This document shows, one piece after another, positions 1 through 7,264 of a DNA stretch of 11,383 nucleotides. Where the stretch lies: the NCBI GenBank assembly GCA_028714995.1, contig JAQTLI010000047.1, forward strand, positions 1 through 11,383, in the 5' to 3' direction. This DNA is from Methylobacter sp. GTDB lineage: Bacteria > Pseudomonadota > Gammaproteobacteria > Methylococcales > Methylomonadaceae. A model generated the notes under the pieces. The model ran no database searches. It was given only the letters and a program-made list of their open reading frames with translations, and had not been told where the DNA came from. The stretch's first letter is position 1; the number at the start of each line of letters is the position of its first letter. The translations under genes were made by a program, and so were the position numbers.

Positions 1-200
1 CCTTGAGCAAGGCGCTAAAAAAAATCAGTCTGCCAATTTGCATTAACGCAAAAGTCACCAGCTCCGGCCGAAGATGGGAGCGCTACGGCATTTACAGCAC
101 CATACTGCTGATGTGGAGCCTGCGTCTGCGTTACTTCTTTGGCGCAGATCCGCAACTATTGGCAACACTTTATTCCAGGGGACAATTTTGGAAACCATAA
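1..200 (+). CDS. C-terminal end of family-2 glycosyltransferase, rSAM/selenodomain-associated transferase 2 type (partial)
   Basis: Only the last ~66 codons are in the window; the reading frame is open from base 3 and stops with TAA at 198-200. The tail contains a basic-aromatic segment (S-G-R-R-W-E-R-Y-G) followed by a hydrophobic stretch (TILLMWSLRLRYFFG) and a closing L-A-T-L-Y-S. This closely resembles the end of TIGR04283-type glycosyltransferases as I remember them. Members are GT-A fold, NDP-sugar-dependent enzymes often encoded beside TIGR04282 transferases and selenodomain or radical SAM proteins, sometimes in arsenosugar-type clusters. The TIGR04282 partner does occur two genes downstream, which supports the call. 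The catalytic N-terminal domain lies outside the window, so donor and acceptor cannot be judged. The stop overlaps the start of the next gene by 13 bases, indicating one operon. Confidence 0.72.
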   Translation, partial: LSKALKKISLPICINAKVTSSGRRWERYGIYSTILLMWSLRLRYFFGADPQLLATLYSRGQFWKP

Positions 201-979
201 TCCGTTTAAGCGCAGCGCTGGGTATTTTTTGCATCATGATTTGCTGGGAATATGTCAGCCCCAGAAGAATCCTGAACATCAGCCGCAAACAACGCTGGCC
301 GGTTAACCTGGGGCTCGCCGCTCTCAACATGGCGATTATGCGTATAACCATCGGCGGCATTGCTTATCTAAGTGCAGTTACCGCTGCAGACCAAGGCTAC
401 GGACTGTTAAACCAATTGCCAGCCCCCGAATGGCTATCGATTATCGTGACTTTGCTGTTCCTTGATTTTGCCATTTACTGCCAGCATATTGTCTTGCACA
501 AATGGCCGCTACTTTGGCGTTTACATCAGGTACATCATACCGATCTGGAATTTGACGCCACCACCGCCGTGCGCTTTCACCCGCTGGAGATCATGATTTC
601 CATGCTATACAAAGTACTGTGCGTTTATTTGATCGGTGCAAACCCTTGGGCGGTCATCGCTTTTGAGATCATCCTCAACGGTGCCGCCACCTTTAACCAC
701 AGCAACATCAATATTCCACCTGCAATAGATAAAAAACTGCGCTGGCTGGTCATCACGCCGGACATGCACCGCATCCATCACTCGGCCATTCCGGCTGAAA
801 CCGACAGCAATTACGGATTTTCCATTTCATGCTGGGACAGACTGTGCAAAACCTATGTAGCAGAACCCAAGCAACCTCAAACGACTATGGCTATCGGCTT
901 AAAGCCTTTCCGCCAGCAACATGAATTAGGCTTTGTGCAATTATTGCTGCTGCCCTTTAAGGCGTTACGTAACCGATGA
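188..979 (+). CDS. Sterol desaturase / fatty acid hydroxylase superfamily membrane protein
   Basis: A 263-residue integral membrane di-iron oxygenase-type protein. The frame is open upstream to an ATG at 74, but that would overlap the preceding gene by 127 bases. I prefer TTG at 188, which has AGGGGA at 177-182 five bases upstream and starts just before the first hydrophobic helix. The histidine boxes of the family are present: HIVLH (residues 100-104), HQVHH (113-117) and HRIHH (194-198), with extra histidines at 131 (FHP) and 171 (NHS). These would bind two irons at the cytoplasmic membrane face. Several hydrophobic segments surround them (about 4-20, 45-62, 80-97, 137-165). Family members hydroxylate or desaturate sterols, fatty acids, carotenoids or ether lipids; the substrate here is unknown. 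It overlaps its upstream neighbour by 13 bases and its downstream neighbour by 4 (ATGA), so its product probably works with the two flanking transferases. Confidence 0.88.
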   Translation: METIIRLSAALGIFCIMICWEYVSPRRILNISRKQRWPVNLGLAALNMAIMRITIGGIAYLSAVTAADQGYGLLNQLPAPEWLSIIVTLLFLDFAIYCQHIVLHKWPLLWRLHQVHHTDLEFDATTAVRFHPLEIMISMLYKVLCVYLIGANPWAVIAFEIILNGAATFNHSNINIPPAIDKKLRWLVITPDMHRIHHSAIPAETDSNYGFSISCWDRLCKTYVAEPKQPQTTMAIGLKPFRQQHELGFVQLLLLPFKALRNR

Positions 980-1605
980 CTTACAAATACCCCGATGCCG
1001 TCCTGATGATTTTCTGCAAAGCCCCGATTCCCGGCCAGGTTAAAACCCGTTTAATCCCGGAATTAACCGCCGAACAGGCTGCCGAACTTCATATCGAACT
1101 CAGCATAAAAACGCTGCAACGGGCGGTACAAAGCAACTTATGCCCAGTACAACTTTGGTGCACGCCAACGACCGGCCATGACTTTTTTACGGCATCAAAA
1201 ACCGCCTATCCGTTAGTTCTAAAGCAGCAACAAGGAGCCGATTTAGGCGACCGTATGCACCGCGCTTTTTGCTCGGCGCTTGCCGACTACTCCCACGCCT
1301 TGTTGATGGGCTGCGATTGTCCGTCACTCACCGAACGGGATCTGGAAGAAACGTTAACCGTCTTAAATCAGGAAAATGAAGTCGTGTTAGCCCCCGCTGA
1401 AGATGGCGGATATGTGCTGATCGGGCTCAACCAGCCCCACCCAGAGCTCTTTGATAACATGCCTTGGGGAACGGCACGAGTGCTAGCCCAAACCCGCGAC
1501 CGTATCGAACACTACAAGCTTCGCCATCACGAACTAAGCAAACAGTGGGATTTGGATACGCCGGAGGATTTGATTCGGTATCGCGCTTCTGAACTGATAG
1601 GGTAA
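976..1605 (+). CDS. rSAM/selenodomain-associated transferase 1 (TIGR04282-like, DUF2064 nucleotidyl/glycosyltransferase fold)
   Basis: A 209-residue soluble protein of typical length for this family. Near the N-terminus is the nucleotide-binding signature K-A-P-I-P-G-Q-V-K-T-R-L (15-26), like that of MobA/CofC-type GT-A folds. It is followed by GADLGDRM (87-94), the metal/nucleotide motif GCDCPSL (112-118), EDGGYVLIGL (142-151), the MPWGT segment (162-166) and a C-terminal DLDTPEDL (192-199). All are hallmarks of TIGR04282 proteins. The family is annotated as glycosyltransferase-like; the precise reaction is not established. The start codon lies in the ATGA overlap with the desaturase stop, and there is no convincing ribosome binding site, so translation is likely coupled. 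With the type 2 transferase at the window start it completes the usual pair. No obvious terminator hairpin follows the stop. Confidence 0.88.
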   Translation: MTYKYPDAVLMIFCKAPIPGQVKTRLIPELTAEQAAELHIELSIKTLQRAVQSNLCPVQLWCTPTTGHDFFTASKTAYPLVLKQQQGADLGDRMHRAFCSALADYSHALLMGCDCPSLTERDLEETLTVLNQENEVVLAPAEDGGYVLIGLNQPHPELFDNMPWGTARVLAQTRDRIEHYKLRHHELSKQWDLDTPEDLIRYRASELIG

Positions 1606-1916
1606 AGAAATAATTTAGGCTTTTGCTGACAATATCTGTAGCTATAATTTTGCGGCTTCGGCCAATTGAGAGCAGTCGGATTCTGTAAAAGCAGTCTTTC
1701 CATTTGCTTGTATTACAGTCTTTTCGGTAAGTCATAAATGCTGCTGACAAATATTCAATCCCCTTTTTTCGCAAGCACCTAAATCCAACCACTTTCGGTT
1801 GATTTTTATGCACTCGCCTCCAAATGTATACGTATTCCTACGGATTTAACCTGATACCCTAGACTGTATAATCTTCAACATATTGATCGTTAAAATTCAC
1901 TTGTTAATTAACAGTT
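1606..1916. other. Intergenic region, 311 bases
   Basis: No convincing gene is seen. The region holds two perfect TATAAT boxes on the + strand (1643-1648 and 1867-1872). Only the second is well placed for the downstream GH17 gene. There is also a short direct repeat, CAGTCTTT, at about 1692 and 1716, 24 bases apart, of unclear meaning. An open frame on the minus strand across 1427-1813 is mostly antisense to the transferase gene and looks non-coding. Confidence 0.5.
1846..1872 (+). promoter_or_regulatory. Candidate sigma-70 promoter for the GH17 gene
   Basis: A perfect -10 hexamer TATAAT lies at 1867-1872, preceded by TTAACC at 1846-1851 (4 of 6 matches to TTGACA) with a short 15-base spacer. 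It is 44 bases upstream of the ATG at 1917 and in an AT-rich stretch. The -35 is mediocre, so start-site mapping would be needed to confirm it. Confidence 0.4.
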
Positions 1917-3623
1917 ATGCAAACCGCAAAAATCCTGCTTTGTCTCATTTTAATAATGATAATTCACGGCACTTTCGACTGGTTTGCTAACCAGCCTCAG
2001 AATGCGGGGGCCGATGTACCGGCCGGAAAGTTGATGAGTCTATCTTTTGCACCGTATCGGGACGGCTTTAGTCCGAGTCCGATGGCTCAAAAGTTTCCGT
2101 TACCTGAGCATATTGACGAAGATTTGGGATTGCTGGCGGATAAAACCCACAACATTCGCACTTACTCAATTCTTGGCGGCATGGAACCGACCCCTGATTT
2201 TGCGCGCAAATATGGGGTAGATATGATTCAGGGCGGTTGGCTAGGTGACGGCCACGAAGGGAATAAAAAAGAGATCGAGGCCTTAATCAAATCCGTCAAT
2301 GCCCACCCCGATGTAATCAAACGTGTCATCGTTGGTAATGAGGTGCTGCTTCGCCGCGATATGGATGTCGACAGACTGATCGCTTATATCCGAGAGGTCA
2401 AGCAGGCAATCAAACAACCGGTGTCTTACGCCGATGTCTGGTCAATATACATGAGGTACCCCCAACTGATTAACGAAGTCGATTTTATTACCATCCACAT
2501 TCTGCCGTACTGGGAAGACGAGCCAGTTTCGATTGAACATGCCGCCGAACATATTGAGAAAATCTTCAAGCAAGTCGAAGACAAAGCGCTCAGCATGGGA
2601 CAAAGCAAGCCTATCTTGATCGGCGAATCCGGTTGGCCCAGCGCCGGACGGCAACGCGGCATGGCTGTTCCCAGCATCGTTAATGAAGCCAAATTCATCC
2701 GCAGCATCATTCAGGTAGCCAATCGTCACCATTTCGACTACAACATCGTCGAAGCTTTTAACCAATCCTGGAAAAGTAATAATGAAGGTATTGCCGGTGC
2801 TAATTGGGGCTTGCTGTCGGTCGATCGTAAACCGGTTTTCCCTTTAACCGGCCCGGTCAGCGAAAATCCCGACTGGCCGTTGTATTTTGCCTTAGCGACA
2901 GCCTTGTGGTTACTGATTGTGGCGGTCTACTTCAAAAAACTGCAATCTTTTTCGCTGCTGCGTTTGCTGGTTTTTTTGACGCTGACGCAAGCGCTTAGCA
3001 TTTGCCTGATAACGCTGACGAATTTTCTCTGGCACACCAGTTACAGCCAGTGGCAACGGGCTTATTCCGTATTGATGGTGGCGACAAATGCAGCATTGGG
3101 CGGCTTGCTGGTCCAGCGTTTTTATGATGTTTTGACCGGCAAGCCAGGTGTGCAGCGGCTTGCTAGCAGGTTAAGAAGCGGCTACCTATTTTTTATTTTG
3201 CTGGCACTTTATAGGACCTATAGTTTGACCTTTAACGGCCGTTGCCTGAGCTTTCCGGTTGAGCAATTCGCTATTCCTGCGCTTGGGGTGTGTGGTTTGG
3301 TGGTTTGTCTATGGATAAGCCGACGTCAGTTTGATGGTCAAACCCTAGCGTTTGATCGATTGATAGGCGGGAATATGAGTACCCCTCGTGATCGCGGAAT
3401 TGCCTACTTATTGAGCTTTGGCGTTGTAGCGTTAGTTCTGGGTGAGACCCATGCTTTTATGGACGGCTATGATTTCATTCAGGCGCATCCGGGCTTCACA
3501 GAAGGCCTGCCAGTCGCGTTAGGCTATACGCTTTGCAATCAGCAGTTGCTGACTTGGCTGCTTTGTATATTTACCCTGTCCATTCCATTCTGGCCCATCG
3601 GCGCTCAAAAAGCTCAGGCTTAA
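1917..3623 (+). CDS. Glycoside hydrolase family 17 domain fused to multi-pass membrane domain (NdvC-like glucan enzyme)
   Basis: A 568-residue membrane protein. An N-terminal hydrophobic segment (about 4-19) acts as signal anchor, placing a GH17 (beta/alpha)8 domain (about 35-300) in the periplasm. The catalytic pair is visible: the acid/base Glu142 in I-V-G-N-E-V, and the nucleophile Glu237 in the GH17 signature G-E-S-G-W-P-S-A-G. From about residue 320 there are roughly seven hydrophobic helices to the C-terminus. This order resembles NdvC of Bradyrhizobium, assigned to beta-1,6 linkage formation in cyclic beta-glucans, where GH17 enzymes act as transglycosylases. A role in trimming or branching a periplasmic or exported beta-glucan is inferred. 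No glycosyltransferase-2 glucan synthase (NdvB-like) is next to it. No good Shine-Dalgarno precedes the ATG; the start was chosen because it opens directly into the anchor helix. It is likely a single-gene unit with its own promoter and downstream hairpins. Confidence 0.87.
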   Translation: MQTAKILLCLILIMIIHGTFDWFANQPQNAGADVPAGKLMSLSFAPYRDGFSPSPMAQKFPLPEHIDEDLGLLADKTHNIRTYSILGGMEPTPDFARKYGVDMIQGGWLGDGHEGNKKEIEALIKSVNAHPDVIKRVIVGNEVLLRRDMDVDRLIAYIREVKQAIKQPVSYADVWSIYMRYPQLINEVDFITIHILPYWEDEPVSIEHAAEHIEKIFKQVEDKALSMGQSKPILIGESGWPSAGRQRGMAVPSIVNEAKFIRSIIQVANRHHFDYNIVEAFNQSWKSNNEGIAGANWGLLSVDRKPVFPLTGPVSENPDWPLYFALATALWLLIVAVYFKKLQSFSLLRLLVFLTLTQALSICLITLTNFLWHTSYSQWQRAYSVLMVATNAALGGLLVQRFYDVLTGKPGVQRLASRLRSGYLFFILLALYRTYSLTFNGRCLSFPVEQFAIPALGVCGLVVCLWISRRQFDGQTLAFDRLIGGNMSTPRDRGIAYLLSFGVVALVLGETHAFMDGYDFIQAHPGFTEGLPVALGYTLCNQQLLTWLLCIFTLSIPFWPIGAQKAQA

Positions 3624-3767
3624 AACATGCGTTTTCAGGCGTCACGAGAAGGTAGCCGTTGATACGTGCTTATCCAGCAATAATTTTTTGCTCATCAGTT
3701 TGATTCATTTTCAAAGTCAATATCCCTCAGCGGTCTCATCGTCAAATGCCTGCATAAAAGCTATAAG

Positions 3768-3792
3768 GTGGATTTTCCTTTAACCAATCCAC
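3768..3792 (+). repeat. Inverted repeat (first of two tandem hairpins) after the GH17 gene
   Basis: GTGGATT at 3768-3774 and AATCCAC at 3786-3792 form a perfect 7-base-pair stem with an 11-base loop. No T-run follows directly. It sits 12 bases before a second, longer hairpin and may help termination or protect the mRNA 3' end. Confidence 0.5.
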
Positions 3793-3804
3793 TACAAACG
3801 GAGC

Positions 3805-3848
3805 GATAAAATCAATCTTCCTAACCTGATTTTATCAGACTGTTTTTT
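3805..3848 (+). terminator. Probable rho-independent terminator of the GH17 gene
   Basis: GATAAAATCA (3805-3814) and TGATTTTATC (3827-3836) make a perfect 10-base-pair inverted repeat with a 12-base loop, followed after six bases by six T residues (3843-3848). The stem is AT-rich and the T-run is displaced, so it may be weak alone. It lies between the 3' ends of two convergent genes and could slow transcription from either side. Confidence 0.55.
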
Positions 3849-3857
3849 ATGTCATTA

Positions 3858-4421
3858 TCAATTCCGCTTTTTAAAACCTTTCACCCCAACAACCCCAATC
3901 ACCAATAGCAAAACCAAAGCAATCATCACCAGTATTTTCGTCACCGGAATACCCACCAGAAACACAAAGTTCTGCTGCTGTCGATCACCGGAAACATCCT
4001 GCAACGTAACATTAAGCCTGTAAATACCGCGCTGCCGGATGGTTTGCTGAATTGAAATAAGGCCTGTACCGATGCGCTGTGCGGGCTGCTGTTTAATCAC
4101 GGTAAACGCCTGGACAGGATTTAAAGGCCAATCCATCCACGATGTAAGCTCTGATAACTCCAGCGTGATTTGTTTATTCTCCAGCCTCTCTTCAACTGGC
4201 TCAACCGCCAGCACGATCTGCCCAAGAGCAGGAAAAAAATGGCAAAAGTGCTTGCCTTCCAGTTCACGCTGGAATTGGTAACCGCTTAGCAGCAACTTTG
4301 TATCGCCCATATTTAGAAAACAGTTTTTGCTATGGTCTTCCCCAGCATGGGCAAAAGCAGGCTGATAAATCATTAAGCTAAAAAGCGCGCTGATCAATAA
4401 CTGTGTAATCAATCGTTTCAA
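3858..4421 (-). CDS. Exported, C-terminally membrane-anchored protein of unknown function with predicted N-terminal histidine
   Basis: A 187-residue protein I do not recognise. I chose TTG at 4421 because GGA lies seven bases upstream and it opens directly into a signal peptide (K-R-L-I-T then a hydrophobic core). An upstream ATG at 4490 would add 23 polar residues. The signal ends A-F-A after residue 24, so the mature protein should begin His25-Ala-Gly-Glu-Asp-His. Cys34, His58, Cys60 and His61 follow. The middle (about 65-155) looks beta-rich and Ig-like, and residues 163-180 form one transmembrane helix before a basic tail (K-G-F-K-K-R-N). The topology is therefore periplasmic domain with a C-terminal anchor. 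A metal-related role, for example copper handling, is suggested only by the N-terminal His and the His/Cys cluster. It is divergent from pat and convergent with the GH17 gene. Confidence 0.75.
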   Translation of the reverse strand: MKRLITQLLISALFSLMIYQPAFAHAGEDHSKNCFLNMGDTKLLLSGYQFQRELEGKHFCHFFPALGQIVLAVEPVEERLENKQITLELSELTSWMDWPLNPVQAFTVIKQQPAQRIGTGLISIQQTIRQRGIYRLNVTLQDVSGDRQQQNFVFLVGIPVTKILVMIALVLLLVIGVVGVKGFKKRN

Positions 4422-4568
4422 GATACATTCCGTTAATTCAAAAAGACTAGTGTAACAATTTATGGTGATGAGCTGTCTTTCTGCAATCAAAATTTACTCA
4501 GGCCGGCAGATCAAAAATGTTAGAATTTTGTACCACAGAACGAATCTTCCCTGAATCCCGGAGCATCA
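4422..4568. promoter_or_regulatory. Divergent intergenic region expected to carry two promoters
   Basis: The 147 bases between two divergently read genes must contain promoters in both directions. On the + strand, TAGAAT at 4521-4526 is a fair -10 about 43 bases before the pat ATG, but no good -35 is at the right distance. On the minus strand only weak matches are seen. No clear operator palindrome was found. Confidence 0.3.
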
Positions 4569-7250
4569 ATGGGTCCTCATTATCTGAACAGCTTTTTTTC
4601 CCCAAAGTCAGTTGCCATTGTTGGCGCATCCGAGCGAGAGGAAAGTGTGGGTTATCGTCTGCTGCTGAATATGCAGGAGGCAGGATTTAAAGGCGGGCTT
4701 TACCCCGTCAACAACAAACGTGAAACGCTATTAGGTTTAAAAGCTTATCCTGATCTGAATGCGGTACCTGAAGAGCTGGATCTGGTTGTGATTGCCACAC
4801 CCGCGCCCAGTGTTCCCGACATTATGCGTCAGTGCGGCGAGAAAAACGTCACCTCCGTCATTATCATTACCGCAGGTTTTGGTGAACTAGGTGCAGCAGG
4901 TGAACGATTGCAACAGGAAATTCTGGACATTGCGCATCGCTATGGAATCCGCATTATTGGCCCGAACTGTCTGGGCGTTGTTCGTCCCAGCGCGCAACTT
5001 AATGCGACCTTCGGCGACGGCACGGTTAAAGACGGCAGTCTGGCGTTGCTGTCCCAATCTGGTGCTATCTGTACCGCGATTTTGGACTGGGCCAAGTCCC
5101 AGGACATCGGTTTTTCAACGGTTGTATCGATGGGCGGTGCGGCGGATGTTGATTTTGGCGAGGTGCTGGATTATCTGGCGACCGACAGCAAAACCACCGG
5201 CATTCTGATGTATGTGGAAGGCATACGCGATGCCCGTCGTTTTTTAAGCGGCCTTAAGGCTGCCGCCCGTTTAAAGCCGGTGATTCTGATTAAATCCGGC
5301 CGTCACGATGCGGGCTGCAAAGCCGCCATGTCTCATACCGGCGCTATGGTCGGCGGCGATAATGTCTTTGATGCGGCCATTGCTCGAGCCGGTGTTGTTA
5401 GGGTCTACAGCATTAACGAATTGTTTTCTGCCGCCCGCGTTCTGGCAAACAATTATGTGGTCAAAAACGACCGTCTGGCCATCATTACCAACGCCGGCGG
5501 CCCTGGCGTCATGAGTACCGACCGCGCCGAGGATGTCGGCATACATATGGCGGAACTGAGCCCTTCCAGCATAGCTGCGTTAGACGAAGTTTTGCCAGCG
5601 CATTGGTCTCATGGCAATCCCGTTGATATCCTGGGCGATGCAACTTCTGAGCGCTATCAAAAGGCACTGGAAATCTGTCTTAACGATGAAAACATCGACG
5701 GAGTACTGGTCATTTTGACACCCCAGGCGATGACCAACCCGACACAGGTTGCTCAATGCATTATTGACGGCACCAAGGGCAGCAAGAAACCGGTGCTGGC
5801 CTCATGGACAGGCGGCGCAAGGGTTCATGAAGGCCGCAATCTTTTTGCTGCCAGCGAAATAGCCCACTTCAGCACGCCGGAAGTCGCTGTTGATGCATTC
5901 TCGTTTCTGGCTAACTATACCCAGAACCAGATACTGCTAAAACAAATCCCATCACCTTTGGTTGAGTTTGCAACACCCGATGTTGACGGCGCACGTTTAA
6001 TTATCGAAGGCGTACTTTCAGAAGGCCGTCAGGTTCTGACCACGCAGGAATCCAAAGCCATCCTTGCGGCATTTCATATTCCGGTAACGCAAACCATCAA
6101 GGTTTCCAGCGCCAAGGACGCGATGATTGCCGCTGAAACTTTCGGCTTTCCGGTGGCATTAAAAGTAAACATGGCTGAATTCAGCCATAAATCCGATATT
6201 GGTGGTGTCAGGCTTAACATCAACAGCGCTCAGGATATTTCCCGCAATTTTGTTGAAATGGAATCTGCCATTAAACAAAAGTATCCCGAAATAACGGAAG
6301 TCGGCATGACCGTTGAGCCCATGTACCGTTCGCACAGCAGTCGTGAGCTGATGATAGGCGTCGTCAGAGACCCCGTATTCGGTCCCGCCATCAGCTTTGG
6401 CTTGGGCGGCACGATGGTCGAGATATTGCAGGATAATTCCGTTGCCCTGCCGCCGCTGAACGCTTATATGGTTGAGCAAATGATCGCCAAAACCAAGGCC
6501 GCCAAATACCTGGAAGCGTTCCGTCAGTTACCGCCCGCCAACAAAAAAGCCCTGATTGATGCGTTACTTAATGTATCGGCTATGGTTAGTGAGCTGCCGG
6601 AGATTTTAGAGCTGGATATTAACCCGCTGATAGTTGATGAGCACGGCGTAATGGCTGTTGACGCTCGTATTAAAGTAGCAGCGTCGCATCAGCTTACCCC
6701 TTATGCACACATGGCGATCCATCCTTATCCCCATGAATTAATTCAGCATTATCAGCTGGCAAATGGAAGTAATATCATTATCAGGCCTATTCGTCCTGAA
6801 GATGCGGTGATGGAAAAAGATTTTGTTCACCGCTTATCTGAACGCAGTAAATATTTCCGTTTTATGCAATCCTTACATGAATTAACGCCGGAAATGATAG
6901 TACGCTTCACTCAAATTGATTATGACCGTGAAATGGCCTTTGTTGCGCTATCAGAGAATGAAAACATGCCTCATGAACTGGGCGTTGGCCGCTATATGAT
7001 GAATCCGGACGGCCTTTCTGTGGAATTTGCGCTGGTTGTCGCTGACGATTGTCAATGTTTGGGAATAGGCTCCAAAATCTTGAAGATATTAATGCAAACT
7101 GCCAAATCCAAAGGCATGTCATTTTTTGAATCTGAAATATTGCTGGCCAATAACCCCATGTTATCGCTGGTTAAGAAACTGGGGTTCAGCATCGAGGCAA
7201 TTGCCGGTAATAATGAAATCGTGCGCGTTGTTAAGGATTTAAGGCAGTAA
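4569..7250 (+). CDS. pat: Pat-type protein lysine acyltransferase: NDP-forming acyl-CoA synthetase-like region fused to GNAT domain
   Basis: An 893-residue cytosolic protein, the usual size for Pat/YfiQ-type fusions. A GGAG at 4560-4563, five bases before the ATG, supports the start. Domains in order: CoA-binding Rossmann fold (about 8-140; V-A-I-V-G-A-S at 15-21); succinyl-CoA-ligase-like domains (about 150-460) with S-H-T-G-A-M containing His256, the position phosphorylated in ADP-forming acetyl-CoA synthetases; ATP-grasp domain (about 490-703) with H-K-S-D-I-G-G-V, F-G-L-G-G and D-I-N-P-L; and a GNAT domain (about 735-890) with the acyl-CoA loop Q-C-L-G-I-G (829-834). Characterised relatives acetylate lysines of enzymes such as acetyl-CoA synthetase and inactivate them. 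Here the catalytic His and ATP-grasp motifs look intact, so ligase activity cannot be excluded. It is a stand-alone gene; neither a deacetylase nor an acs is in the window. The symbol is given by architecture, not by a specific orthology test. Confidence 0.85.
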   Translation: MGPHYLNSFFSPKSVAIVGASEREESVGYRLLLNMQEAGFKGGLYPVNNKRETLLGLKAYPDLNAVPEELDLVVIATPAPSVPDIMRQCGEKNVTSVIIITAGFGELGAAGERLQQEILDIAHRYGIRIIGPNCLGVVRPSAQLNATFGDGTVKDGSLALLSQSGAICTAILDWAKSQDIGFSTVVSMGGAADVDFGEVLDYLATDSKTTGILMYVEGIRDARRFLSGLKAAARLKPVILIKSGRHDAGCKAAMSHTGAMVGGDNVFDAAIARAGVVRVYSINELFSAARVLANNYVVKNDRLAIITNAGGPGVMSTDRAEDVGIHMAELSPSSIAALDEVLPAHWSHGNPVDILGDATSERYQKALEICLNDENIDGVLVILTPQAMTNPTQVAQCIIDGTKGSKKPVLASWTGGARVHEGRNLFAASEIAHFSTPEVAVDAFSFLANYTQNQILLKQIPSPLVEFATPDVDGARLIIEGVLSEGRQVLTTQESKAILAAFHIPVTQTIKVSSAKDAMIAAETFGFPVALKVNMAEFSHKSDIGGVRLNINSAQDISRNFVEMESAIKQKYPEITEVGMTVEPMYRSHSSRELMIGVVRDPVFGPAISFGLGGTMVEILQDNSVALPPLNAYMVEQMIAKTKAAKYLEAFRQLPPANKKALIDALLNVSAMVSELPEILELDINPLIVDEHGVMAVDARIKVAASHQLTPYAHMAIHPYPHELIQHYQLANGSNIIIRPIRPEDAVMEKDFVHRLSERSKYFRFMQSLHELTPEMIVRFTQIDYDREMAFVALSENENMPHELGVGRYMMNPDGLSVEFALVVADDCQCLGIGSKILKILMQTAKSKGMSFFESEILLANNPMLSLVKKLGFSIEAIAGNNEIVRVVKDLRQ

Positions 7251-7264
7251 TGCAATTGATAAGA

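Noticed and set aside
74..187. N-terminal extension of the desaturase from an ATG at 74
   Set aside because: It would overlap the upstream glycosyltransferase gene by 127 bases, lacks a hydrophobic or conserved character, and the TTG at 188 has a good ribosome binding site.
1643..1648. TATAAT box just after the first operon
   Set aside because: No -35 at a suitable distance, and it is about 270 bases from the next gene.
1427..1813. 128-codon open frame on the minus strand
   Set aside because: About half is antisense to a well-supported transferase gene, and the product has no family features or plausible start context.
2426..2765. Two overlapping minus-strand frames inside the GH17 gene
   Set aside because: They are antisense to the most conserved part of the GH17 domain; open frames there follow from its codon use.
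5271..6479. Several minus- and plus-strand frames of 60-106 codons inside pat
   Set aside because: All overlap a continuous, domain-complete gene and have no recognisable features.
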